64,000 nucleotides of DNA from Microbacterium pullorum (GTDB lineage: Bacteria > Actinomycetota > Actinomycetes > Actinomycetales > Microbacteriaceae). Positions 38,326-48,940 of the stretch are shown in pieces; position 1 is the stretch's first letter, and each line of letters starts with the position of its first letter. The notes beneath the pieces were generated by a model that made no database searches, had not been told where the DNA came from, and was given only the letters and a program-made list of their open reading frames with translations. The stretch is from contig NZ_JACSQP010000002.1 of assembly GCF_014836535.1 (NCBI RefSeq), positions 248,001-312,000 on the forward strand, read 5' to 3'. Position numbers and translations under genes: made by a program.

Positions 38326-39269
38326 CGCCGTGCCCTCGCCTTCGGGTCGAGGGCGTCGCGGAGCAACTCGCCCAGGATGATGAACGCGAGCACCGTGATG
38401 GTCAACGCGATCGATGGGTAGATGAGCGCCATGGGCGCGACCCGCAGCGACGACTGGGCCTGGCTGATGTCCAGACCCCACGACATCGTGTCGCTGCCGA
38501 GCCCGACACCCAGGAACGACAGCGTTGCTTCGGCCGAGATGGCGGCGCCCAGGGTGATCGTCGCCACGACGATGACGGGAGCCATCGCGTTGGGCATGAC
38601 GTGGGTGAGCAGCGTGCGGAACCGGGAGAGCCCGATGGCACGGGATGCGGTGACGAAGTCCGCCTGCCGCACCCGCAGCACCTCGGCACGGATGACGCGG
38701 GCGGTGGAAGCCCACGCGAAGCCGCCGATCGCGAAGGCGAGCACGAGCGGGGTGCGGTTCTGCGAGAACACGCTCATGATGACGATGGCCGCGAGGATGT
38801 AGGGGATCGCGAAGAAGATGTCACCGACGCGTGAGAGCACCGAGTCGAGCCAGCCGCCGTAGAAGCCGGCCAGCGCGCCCATGATGACGCCGATCACGGT
38901 GCCGATGAGCATCGCGAGGAACCCGACGAGCAGCGACGTGCGCGCCCCCCACACCAGGCGCGACCAGATGTCGCAGCCCTGGAACGTGAAGCCGAGCGGG
39001 TGCCCGGCGGTCGGACCGCCGTTGCTGTTCGCGAGGAAGCACTGGGAGTTGGGCGGGACGGGCGTGAACAGGGTCGGCCACACCGCCATCAGGACGATGA
39101 CGAAGACGACGACCGCGGTCACCCAGAAAGTGGGGCGACGACGGATGTCGCGCCAGGCATCCCGCCACAGGTTGCTGGGCTTCGCGTCGACGCGCACGGC
39201 GTCGACGGTGATCTCAGTGGACTTGATGGGGGCGACGTAGTGCGTCGCGGAGAGCTGATCACTGGGCAT
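38322..39269 (-). CDS. Second peptide ABC importer permease, DppC-like
   Basis: A 315-residue permease with a charged N-terminal leader and a first helix (FWVTAVVVFVIVLMAVWPTLF). A GHPLGFTFQGCDIWSRLVWGART loop follows; the lone Cys pair (Cys in NSQCFLANSNG and FQGCD) could form an external disulfide. The EAA loop is VRQADFVTASRAIGLSRFRTLLTHVMPN. ATG 39269 overlaps the end of the upstream DppB-like permease by 11 nt. Confidence 0.92.
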   Translation of the reverse strand: MPSDQLSATHYVAPIKSTEITVDAVRVDAKPSNLWRDAWRDIRRRPTFWVTAVVVFVIVLMAVWPTLFTPVPPNSQCFLANSNGGPTAGHPLGFTFQGCDIWSRLVWGARTSLLVGFLAMLIGTVIGVIMGALAGFYGGWLDSVLSRVGDIFFAIPYILAAIVIMSVFSQNRTPLVLAFAIGGFAWASTARVIRAEVLRVRQADFVTASRAIGLSRFRTLLTHVMPNAMAPVIVVATITLGAAISAEATLSFLGVGLGSDTMSWGLDISQAQSSLRVAPMALIYPSIALTITVLAFIILGELLRDALDPKARARR

Positions 39270-40188
39270 AGCGGATCCTCGGGTCGAGCAGGCCGTAGAG
39301 CAGGTCCACGAACAGGTTGACCAAGACGTAGACGATGACGAACACGGTCACGAACGAGACGACCGTGGGACCTTCCTGGCGGATGACGGCCTGGTAGAGC
39401 GTGTTGCCGACGCCGGGCACGTTGAAGATGCCCTCGGTGACGGTCGCTCCCACCATCAGCACACCGAAGTTGGTGGCGGAGTTGGTGATGACGGGGATGA
39501 GCGAGTTGCGCAGGACGTGCACGGGGATCACGCGGCGACGCGGGAGGCCCTTGCTGTAGGCCGTGCGCACCCAGTCCTGGTTGAGCGTCTCGATCACCGA
39601 CGCGCGGGTGAGGCGCATGCTCGTCGCATAGAGGCTGAGGCCGAGCACGATGGCCGGCAGCCACAGGTCCATCCAGCCGTTCTGCGCGCCGACGGTGGGT
39701 TTGAACCAGCCCAGTTGCACCCCGAGGAAGTACTGCGCGAGGAAGGCGAGCACGAACACCGGGATGGCGATGAACACCAGCGCGATCACGAGCGAGGCGT
39801 TGTCGAAGAACTTGCCCTTGCGCAGGCCCGAGACGGTGCCGATGATGATCGCGAGCACGAGCTCGATGGCGATGGCCATGACAGCCAGGCGCAGGGTCAC
39901 CGGGAAGGTGCGGGCGAGGACTTCGTTGACCGGCTGGCCGGAGAACGAGACGCCGAAGTCGCCCTGGAAGACGCCGGTGATGTAGTAGAAGTACTGCACG
40001 ATGAACGGGTCGTTCAGGTGGTACTGGTCGCGGATCTCCTTCAGCAGCGCCGGGTTGGGCGTGCGGTCGCCGAAGAGGGCGAGGATCGGGTCGCCGGGCA
40101 TGGCGAAGACCATGAAGTAGATGAGCAGGGTGGCGCCGAAGAACACCGGGATGACCTGCAACACACGTCTGAGGATGTAACCGAGCAC
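39259..40188 (-). CDS. Second peptide ABC importer permease, DppB-like
   Basis: A 309-residue permease (MLGYILRRVLQVIPVFFGATLLIYFM) with the MPGDPI motif after helix 1 that is typical of DppB/OppB. The extracytoplasmic loop YHLNDPFIVQYFYYITGVFQGDFG and the EAA loop NQDWVRTAYSKGLPRRRVIPVHVLRN are also present. It starts 159 nt after the binding-protein gene, with a terminator-like hairpin in between. Confidence 0.93.
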   Translation of the reverse strand: MLGYILRRVLQVIPVFFGATLLIYFMVFAMPGDPILALFGDRTPNPALLKEIRDQYHLNDPFIVQYFYYITGVFQGDFGVSFSGQPVNEVLARTFPVTLRLAVMAIAIELVLAIIIGTVSGLRKGKFFDNASLVIALVFIAIPVFVLAFLAQYFLGVQLGWFKPTVGAQNGWMDLWLPAIVLGLSLYATSMRLTRASVIETLNQDWVRTAYSKGLPRRRVIPVHVLRNSLIPVITNSATNFGVLMVGATVTEGIFNVPGVGNTLYQAVIRQEGPTVVSFVTVFVIVYVLVNLFVDLLYGLLDPRIRYAQ

Positions 40189-40297
40189 GAACGCTCTCCC
40201 TCTGAGTTTGGGGAGCCACGTCGCCGCGAGTGGCGGCGGGGGCTGCTGCGTGGGCGGCCGCGGTCTCGGGTGGGGCGCGGCCGGTGTGGGAACAGCC

Positions 40298-40330
40298 CGC
40301 GAGGCGGTGACATTTCGTCACCGCCTCGCG
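40298..40330 (-). terminator. Hairpin between binding-protein gene and permeases
   Basis: Arms 40298-40311 (CGCGAGGCGGTGAC) and 40317-40330 are perfectly complementary over 14 bp with a 5-nt loop. It starts 17 nt after the stop of the binding-protein gene on the minus strand. As a partial terminator or mRNA 3' stabiliser it would give more binding protein than permease, the usual stoichiometry in such operons. Confidence 0.7.
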
Positions 40331-40347
40331 AGTGAGATCACTCGAGG

Positions 40348-41976
40348 TTACTCGGCCTTGGTGATCAGGTGGAACAGCGGCACCGAGTTCCAGCCGAACT
40401 CGACGTTCTGCACGTTCTCGGAGTAGCCACCGGTCACGTTGGAGTACCACAGCGGCACGGCCGGCAGGTCCTTCAGCAGCACCGACTGGGCCTCGGAGAA
40501 CAGCGCGTTGGCTTCCTCGGCGTCGGTGGCGGAGATGCCGTCGGTCAGCAGCTGGTCGAACTCGGCGCTGGAGTAGTCGCCATCGTTCGAGCCGGCGTTG
40601 GTCGCGTACAGCGGGCCCAGGAAGTTGTACAGCCCCGGGTAGTCCGCCTGCCAGCCGGAGCGGAACGCGGTGGTGATCGTGCGGTTGTTCACGAGCTCAC
40701 GCAGTTCGGCGAACGTGGCGTACGGAGCACCCGACGCCTCGATACCGAGCGTGTTCTTCAGCGAGTTGGAAACCGCGTCGACCCACTGGTCGTGGCCGCC
40801 GTCGGAGTTGTAGCCGATCTGGAAGGTACCTTCCCACGGCGCGATCGCGTCGGCCTCGGCCCACAGCTCGGCTGCGGCCTCGGGGTTGTACTCCAGCACC
40901 TCGGCGCCCTCGAGCGAGTCCGACCAGCCGTCGATGACGGGAGAGGTGAAGTCGCTCGCGGGGGTGCGGCTGCCCTGGAAGATCGTCTCGGTGATCTCGT
41001 CACGGTTGATGGCCATCGAGATCGCCTGACGGCGGAGCGTGCCCTCCTCGCCGCTGAAGTGCGGGAGGTTCTGCGGGATGGTGAACGACTGGAAGATGGC
41101 AGCCGCCTGGTTCACGGCGCGGTCGCCGAGGTCCGACTCGAAGGAAGCCATGGCCGACGGCGGGATGACGTCGATCACGTCGACCTCGTTGCCGAGCAGG
41201 TCCGCGTATGCGGCATCCGCGGTCGAGTAGATCTTGACCGTGAGGCCACCGTTCTGTGCCTGACGCACGCCCTGGTAGTCCTCGTTCTTGACGAGGTCGA
41301 TCTGCACGTCGTGCTGCCACGCGTCTTCACCGGCGAACATGTAGGGGCCGTTGCCGACGGGGTTCTGGCCGAACGCCTCGATGTCCTCGAACGCGACCTC
41401 GGGCAGCGGGTAGAACGCCGAGTAGCCCAGGCGCACGGCGAAGTCAGACGCCGGCTTGTTGAGCGCGATGGTGAACGTGTAGTCGTCCACCATCTCCAGG
41501 CCGGTCAGCTCCGAGTCCTCGTCCCAGCTGAAGCCTTCGATGTCTTCGAAGAAGTAGCTGTTGGCGTGGGCGTTGGACAGCAGCGCGCCGTAGTTCCACG
41601 CGTCGATGAAGTTGTCGGCGGTGACTTCTTCACCGTCGGTGAAGGTCTGGCCTTCCTTGATCTTGATCGTGAGGTTCTGCGGGTCGTCGATCGTGATCGA
41701 CTCCGCCATGTCGTTGACCGGGGTGCCGTCGGCCTCGTACGACACCAGACCGGCGAAGATCGCGTCGAGGATCTGGCCACCGCCGACCTCGTTGGTCATG
41801 GTGGGAACCAGCGGGTTCTCGGGCTCGGTGCCGTTGGTGGTGATGATGGCCGCCGAGGCGCCGGCGTCGCCGGTTTCATCGGCGTTGCCGCTGTCGCCAC
41901 CGGCGCAGCCGGAGAGCGCGAACGCGCCCACCGTCAGCAGCGCCAGGCCGGCGAAGGCAGTCTTGTTGCGCTTCAC
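40348..41976 (-). CDS. Second ABC importer substrate-binding lipoprotein, family 5
   Basis: A 542-residue SBP_bac_5 lipoprotein. GTG 41976 (VKRNKTAFAGLALLTVGAFA) has GGAGGAAAA directly upstream. The lipobox is ALSGC with Cys24. Mature protein features include NPLVPTMTNEVGGGQILDAIFAGLV, VWNYGALLSNAHANSYFFED-like text and WQADYPGLYNFLGPLY, which fit oligopeptide-binding DppA/OppA relatives. It is first in the operon, followed by two permeases and the double ATPase. Earlier in-phase starts lack a signal peptide. Confidence 0.9.
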   Translation of the reverse strand: MKRNKTAFAGLALLTVGAFALSGCAGGDSGNADETGDAGASAAIITTNGTEPENPLVPTMTNEVGGGQILDAIFAGLVSYEADGTPVNDMAESITIDDPQNLTIKIKEGQTFTDGEEVTADNFIDAWNYGALLSNAHANSYFFEDIEGFSWDEDSELTGLEMVDDYTFTIALNKPASDFAVRLGYSAFYPLPEVAFEDIEAFGQNPVGNGPYMFAGEDAWQHDVQIDLVKNEDYQGVRQAQNGGLTVKIYSTADAAYADLLGNEVDVIDVIPPSAMASFESDLGDRAVNQAAAIFQSFTIPQNLPHFSGEEGTLRRQAISMAINRDEITETIFQGSRTPASDFTSPVIDGWSDSLEGAEVLEYNPEAAAELWAEADAIAPWEGTFQIGYNSDGGHDQWVDAVSNSLKNTLGIEASGAPYATFAELRELVNNRTITTAFRSGWQADYPGLYNFLGPLYATNAGSNDGDYSSAEFDQLLTDGISATDAEEANALFSEAQSVLLKDLPAVPLWYSNVTGGYSENVQNVEFGWNSVPLFHLITKAE

Positions 41977-42140
41977 TTTTCCTCCTGTGCAGGGGTAGAT
42001 GCGACCGGGGCAACACGAGGCGTGGCCGGTCACACGGGATGGAGGTAACGATAGGCAACGTCGACGCCCTGATCACAACTGGTGGCCAAAGCGTTACATG
42101 CTCTTTACTCAACGGGGTCGAAATGTGGCAATCTGACAAC

Positions 42141-42938
42141 GTGACCGCTCCCAGTCCGGCTCCCGGTGATGCATTCTGCGCGAACCGCGCGCGACTGCGC
42201 TGGGAGATCACCATCGTGCTGGCGATCACGCTGGGCCAATCGGCCCTGTATTCAGTGCTGTCGCTCATCCGACGGGTGCTCTCCCCCACTCCCCTCGGAC
42301 AGCAGCAGACACAGCTGAACCCGTCCCGCGACGCTGCGGCGGCGTGGGATGCGCTCTACCAACTCCTGGACATCGTGTTCGACCTCGCTCTCGTGGCGCT
42401 CGTGGTCTACCTGCTGTGGGAGCCGGGGGTCAACGCCCTCCGGCGCATCGGGCTCGACTTCACGAGGTTCGGGCGCGACGTGGGGCTCGGCGTCGCCGTC
42501 ACCGCCGTCATCGGCATCCCGGGTCTGGCGCTGTACGCCGTCGGGCGCATGCTCGGGTTCTCGGTCGCGGTCGTCGCCTCCCCTCTGGATGCCGCGTGGT
42601 GGACCGTTCCGATCCTCCTGTTCGCCGCGGTGCGCGCGGCGCTGCTGGAGGAGGTCATCATGCTCGGGTGGCTGTACGACCGGCTGCGCCGCCTTGGGTG
42701 GGGGTGGTGGCCGATCATCCTGTCATCGGCCGCGCTGCGCGGGGCTTACCACGCGTATCAGGGGTTCGGCGGCATGCTCGGAAACTTCGTGATGGGGATC
42801 GTCTTCGGCTGGTGCTACCGCCGGTGGGGCCGGGTGATGCCGCTGGTGGTGGCCCACACGATCCTCGACATCGTGTCGTTCCTCGGCTACCCCCTCGCCG
42901 CCGCCCTCTGGCCCACCGTCTTCGCCCCCGTCGCCTGA
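42141..42938 (+). CDS. CPBP-family intramembrane protease-like protein
   Basis: About 265 residues if started at GTG 42141; ATG 42123 is an alternative. Six to eight transmembrane helices. CPBP (Rce1/Abi) motifs: motif 1 LLEEVIMLGWLYDRL has the Glu pair but Leu where the EExxxR Arg would be. Motif 2 is YHAYQGFGG and motif 3 VAHTILDIVSF. The pair of Glu plus the two His are present, so activity is possible. CPBP proteins are prenyl-protease relatives implicated in bacteriocin self-immunity in some bacteria; the role here is unknown. It is divergent from the peptide-binding gene. Confidence 0.83.
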   Translation: MTAPSPAPGDAFCANRARLRWEITIVLAITLGQSALYSVLSLIRRVLSPTPLGQQQTQLNPSRDAAAAWDALYQLLDIVFDLALVALVVYLLWEPGVNALRRIGLDFTRFGRDVGLGVAVTAVIGIPGLALYAVGRMLGFSVAVVASPLDAAWWTVPILLFAAVRAALLEEVIMLGWLYDRLRRLGWGWWPIILSSAALRGAYHAYQGFGGMLGNFVMGIVFGWCYRRWGRVMPLVVAHTILDIVSFLGYPLAAALWPTVFAPVA

Positions 42939-42967
42939 CCCCTTTCCCGCGCCGCGCCCTCCCCCGC

Positions 42968-43034
42968 TGAGACGAATACCGACGGACGAGACGGCGGGTG
43001 CGGCCCAGGTTCTCGTCCGTCCACATTCGTCTCA
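42968..43034. repeat. Long palindrome, copy 1 (upstream of AbiEi/DUF559 gene)
   Basis: Left arm 42968-42991 and right arm 43011-43034 are complementary at 21 of 24 positions (outer 10 and inner 11 bases perfect, a 3-nt mismatch between), with a 19-nt loop. The arm begins TGAGACGAAT and ends GACGGACGAGA. It lies 30 nt after the CPBP stop, so it may act as its terminator, but copy 2 shares the same arm sequence. The rest of 42939-43168 shows no gene. Confidence 0.85.
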
Positions 43035-43168
43035 CCGGCGGGGAGGGGGGTGACGTTGTGCGCGGGGAGGGCGGCGGCGACTACTGCACAGGCGGCGGAC
43101 GGCGGCGATCGTCCACGAATCGGGATGTGTGCGGCACGCGGGGGCCGGGATCCCGGCAGGGTGGGCGG

Positions 43169-44173
43169 ATGCCGCTCTTGCTCACCGGCCTGCTGCCGAC
43201 CCCCACCCCGCTGCTCCGGACCGCCGAAGTCCCGCACCCTGAACGCGCGATGGCTCGCGGCGAACTCGTGCGCGTTCGGCAAGGTGTGTATGCGCCCACC
43301 GACCTATGGCGGAGCCTCGCGCCGTGGGACAGATACCTCGCACGCGTGCACGCCGTCGCGCTGAAGTATCCGAATGCCGTCTTTTCCCACGACTCGGCAG
43401 CAGCGCTGCTGGGGCTGCCTGTCTTCGGGGATCCTGTGGTCGTCCACCTTCTGGAGGACCCGCTCGGTCGCTCGCGACTTGCCGGCGGCATTCGCGTCCA
43501 CACCCACACCGGCGACCGCGAGATCCTCGCGGTCGGCGGGCTGCTCATCACCGGGATCCTGGACACCGCCGTGGACACGGCACGGTCGCGGCATCGCGCG
43601 ATCGGCCTCTCGATGGCGGATGCCGCCTTGCGTGCCGACCCGTCGCTCAGCGCGGCCGCACTGCAGGCGGGCAACGAGCGGCGTGTCAGCAAGCGCGGTC
43701 GTGCCATCGCGCGCTGGTCGCTGGCACGCCCGAACGGTCTGGCCGAGTCGCCGCTCGAGAGCGTCAGCCGTGCTGTCGCGGAATGGCTCGGGTTTCCGGG
43801 GCCCGTGCTGCAGATGCGCTTCCCCACCACCGACGGCGGTCACGATCGAAGCGACCTGGTGTGGGAGCAGGCATCGGTGGCCGGCGAATGCGACGGCGGG
43901 CTGAAGTACGACGGTCGTTTCGGCCACGCCGAGGTCGTCCAAGCCCGGCAGAGGGAGCGGGATGCGCGGCTGCGTCGCCACGTGCGGACGGTCGTTCACT
44001 GGGGTTGGCGCGACACGGTGCTCGCCACGCCGCTGCGCGACATCCTGACCGGCGCGGGCTTGCGCCCCACCGCTCGCGAGGACACCGCCGCACTGTTCTC
44101 GCTCCGCCGGGCCCTCGCCCCGACCCTCCCGCCCACCGGCGAGACGAATGCCGACGGCCGAGACCGCGGGTGA
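43169..44173 (+). CDS. AbiEi-like winged-helix + DUF559/Vsr-type nuclease-fold protein
   Basis: A 334-residue protein from ATG 43169. The N-terminal part (RGELVRVRQGVYAPTDLW) resembles the winged-helix domain of AbiEi-type antitoxins. The C-terminal part (about residues 190-290) resembles the DUF559/very-short-patch-repair endonuclease fold: ESPLESVSRAVAEW (Glu), RSDLVWEQASVAGECDGGLKYDGR (Asp, Glu and Lys in a D-ExD-K layout) and RHVRTVVHWGWRD. No AbiEii toxin partner is adjacent. The gene is bracketed by two copies of one palindrome, and copy 2 begins inside its last codons. Possible roles are orphan transcriptional regulator, nuclease or defence factor. Confidence 0.78.
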   Translation: MPLLLTGLLPTPTPLLRTAEVPHPERAMARGELVRVRQGVYAPTDLWRSLAPWDRYLARVHAVALKYPNAVFSHDSAAALLGLPVFGDPVVVHLLEDPLGRSRLAGGIRVHTHTGDREILAVGGLLITGILDTAVDTARSRHRAIGLSMADAALRADPSLSAAALQAGNERRVSKRGRAIARWSLARPNGLAESPLESVSRAVAEWLGFPGPVLQMRFPTTDGGHDRSDLVWEQASVAGECDGGLKYDGRFGHAEVVQARQRERDARLRRHVRTVVHWGWRDTVLATPLRDILTGAGLRPTAREDTAALFSLRRALAPTLPPTGETNADGRDRG

Positions 44174-44205
44174 TACCCACTGTCTCGGCCGTCAGTATTC
44201 GTCTC
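44141..44205. repeat. Long palindrome, copy 2 (overlaps end of AbiEi/DUF559 gene)
   Basis: Left arm 44141-44164 and right arm 44182-44205 are complementary at 22 of 24 positions, with a 17-nt loop that itself contains GGGT-GAT-ACCC. The arm begins GAGACGAAT and ends GACGGCCGAGAC, nearly the same as copy 1. The left arm encodes the final ETNADGRD residues of the upstream gene. It could terminate both that gene and convergent gcvP. Confidence 0.88.
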
Positions 44206-44229
44206 AGCGAGAGATCGCGGCGCGGCGGC

Positions 44230-44250
44230 GGCGCGGCGCGGCGCGGCGCG
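44230..44250. repeat. GGCGC pentamer tandem repeat
   Basis: Four exact GGCGC units (44230-44249) within a 35-nt stretch of only G and C, between palindrome copy 2 and the gcvP stop. Such a run is prone to replication slippage. Confidence 0.75.
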
Positions 44251-44255
44251 CGCGG

Positions 44256-47122
<2,867 letters not shown>

Positions 47123-47126
<4 letters not shown>

Positions 47127-47506
47127 GCCTCGCCGCCGGTGAGCGCGAGGTATCCGTCGCGGGCGAAGGCGCCCTCGACCGATGCCGACTCGACGCGCAC
47201 CTTGATCAGCCAGCCGTCGCCGAACGCATCGGCGTTGACGGCGGAGGGGTCCTCGACGACGGCGTCGTTGATCTCGATCACCTCGCCGGTGAGCGGGGCG
47301 TAGAGCTCGCCGACCGACTTGGTCGACTCGATCTCGCCGCACACCTGCCCGGCGGTGACGGTGGCGCCGACGGCGGGCAGATCGACGAACACGACATCGC
47401 CCAGCTGCTCGGCGGCGTAGTCGGTGATGCCGATCGTCACGGTGTCGCCGTCGACGGCGATCCACTCGTGCTCGGCGGTGTAGAGAAGGCTGGTGAGGTC
47501 GGCCAT
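47123..47506 (-). CDS. gcvH: Glycine cleavage system H protein
   Basis: A 127-residue lipoyl carrier. The lipoylated lysine is Lys63 in [21 protein letters not shown], and the N-terminal [23 protein letters not shown] is diagnostic. ATG 47506 has GGGAG eight nt upstream. It lies 24 nt after gcvT and overlaps gcvP by 4 nt. Confidence 0.97.
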
Positions 47507-47530
47507 GATGTCTGCTCCCGAGGGTCTGTG

Positions 47531-48640
47531 TTACTGGGCGCGCCGGTAGAACGGCAGCGCGGTCACGGTGACGGGCAGGCGGGTGCCGCGCACGTCGATG
47601 GTCAGGGGGGTGCCGGCGGAAGCGACCGCCGGGGACACGAACGCCAGGGCGATCGGATGCCCGAGGGTGGGACTGAGCGCGCCGCTGGTGATCTCCCCCA
47701 CCGCGGTGTCGCCGTCGTAGACGGCGTAGCCCGCGCGTCCGGCGCGCTTGCCGTCGCCCACGAGGCCCACGAGGACGGGGGCGGAGCCGGCGACCACGGT
47801 CCCCAGGCCCGACTTGCCGACGAAGTCGTCTTTGTCGACGGCGACGACGCGGCCCAGTCCCGCCTGCGCGGGCACGATGTCGAGCGAGAGTTCGTGGCCG
47901 TACAGCGGCATGCCCGCCTCGAGGCGCAGCGTGTCGCGGGCGGCGAGCCCGGCGGGCACGAGCCCGAGCGGCGTGCCTGCCGCCAGCAGCGCGTCCCAGA
48001 GCGCCCCGGCGACGGGGTGCGGCACGAGCAGTTCGAAGCCGTCCTCGCCGGTGTAACCGGTGCGGGCGACCAGCAGCGGCGCGCCCTCGAACTCGCCCCG
48101 CGTCGCGGCGTAGTAGGGCAGTTCCGCGAGCGGGCGGTGCAGGCCCGTGATGCCGGAGGTGGCTTCGAGGATGCCGCGGGCGGCGGGGCCCTGCACGGCG
48201 ACGAGCGCGTAGTCGTCGGTGACGTCGACGACGGCGACGTCGAAGCCGTCGGCGCGCTCGGCGAACGCCTGCGCGACGGCATCGCGGTTGCCGGCGTTGG
48301 CGATGACGAGGTAGCCGGTCTCCTCGAGGCGGTAGACGATGACGTCGTCGATGATCCCGCCCGCTTCGGCGAGCACGAGCGAGTACTTCGCCTTGCCCAG
48401 AGCCATGGTCGACAGCCGCCCGGCGAGCGCGTAGTCCAGGAACGCACCGGCGTCGGCGCCGTCGACGGTGAATTCCGCCATGTGCGAGATGTCGAACAGG
48501 CCCGCCGCCTCGCGCACCGCACGGTGCTCGGCGAGGTCTGACGAGTAGCGCACCGGCATGAGCCAGCCGCCGAAGTCGGTGAACGCCGCGCCGAGGGCTT
48601 CGTGGCGGTCGTGCAGAGTCGTGGAGCGGGGTGCGGTCAT
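47531..48640 (-). CDS. gcvT: Aminomethyltransferase (glycine cleavage T protein)
   Basis: A 369-residue folate-dependent T protein that transfers the methylene group from GcvH to tetrahydrofolate and releases ammonia. Family text includes [34 protein letters not shown] and [18 protein letters not shown] (with the conserved Arg and Glu). ATG 48640 follows GGGAG by 5 nt. This Shine-Dalgarno region can pair with a sequence just after the riboswitch. Confidence 0.96.
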   Translation of the reverse strand: MTAPRSTTLHDRHEALGAAFTDFGGWLMPVRYSSDLAEHRAVREAAGLFDISHMAEFTVDGADAGAFLDYALAGRLSTMALGKAKYSLVLAEAGGIIDDVIVYRLEETGYLVIANAGNRDAVAQAFAERADGFDVAVVDVTDDYALVAVQGPAARGILEATSGITGLHRPLAELPYYAATRGEFEGAPLLVARTGYTGEDGFELLVPHPVAGALWDALLAAGTPLGLVPAGLAARDTLRLEAGMPLYGHELSLDIVPAQAGLGRVVAVDKDDFVGKSGLGTVVAGSAPVLVGLVGDGKRAGRAGYAVYDGDTAVGEITSGALSPTLGHPIALAFVSPAVASAGTPLTIDVRGTRLPVTVTALPFYRRAQ

Positions 48641-48692
48641 GAGTTCTCCCGAGATCGAACGGGCAGACGCCGGGACCGACGTCTGAGAACTC
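48641..48692 (-). promoter_or_regulatory. Possible expression platform masking the gcvT ribosome site
   Basis: Immediately after aptamer 2 the RNA reads GAGUUCUC (48685-48692), the exact complement of GAGAACUC (48641-48648), which overlaps the Shine-Dalgarno GGGAG and ends at the AUG. Between them a 6-bp hairpin (CAGACG/CGUCUG, 48665-48686) can form. This would allow translational control; it is a hypothesis from complementarity only. Confidence 0.45.
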
Positions 48693-48897
48693 CCCCTCTG
48701 TCATGGGCCTGAGAGTTTCACGCCGGCACCCGTGGGATGCCGCCGCTTTCACCGTCGGCGGACCCGGGTGCCAAGGCGCGCACGGATCGCTTTCCAGAGT
48801 GGCCCAGACCTGCGCGGTACGCGTACCTGAGAGATTGGCGGGGAGGCTTGCTCCTTCGGTGTCCGGCACACGAGGTGTCGGAGCTCTCCCGCGAGGG
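48688..48897 (-). ncRNA. Tandem glycine riboswitch
   Basis: Upstream of gcvT on the minus strand. The 5' aptamer shows GCGGGAGAGCTCC, then ACACCGAAGGAGCAAGCC and CCGCCAATCTCTCAGGTA. The 3' aptamer shows CTCTGGAAAGCG, GACGGTGAAAGC, GTGAAACTCTCAGG and GACAGAGGGGGAG. These match the conserved parts of the gcvT element in both copies (the A-rich CCGAAGG or GGTGAAAG bulge, CTCTCAGG and ACAGAGG). Glycine binding normally turns on glycine cleavage genes. The P1 helix of the second aptamer is likely CTCTG with CAGAG. Confidence 0.93.
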
Positions 48898-48940
48898 TCG
48901 TCGGGCCGATATCGACTTGTCCGGCAAGCATAGCCGCGCG

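Noticed and set aside
43169..44173. Complete AbiE toxin-antitoxin pair
   Set aside because: The N-terminal domain is AbiEi-like, but no nucleotidyltransferase (AbiEii) gene is adjacent on either strand.
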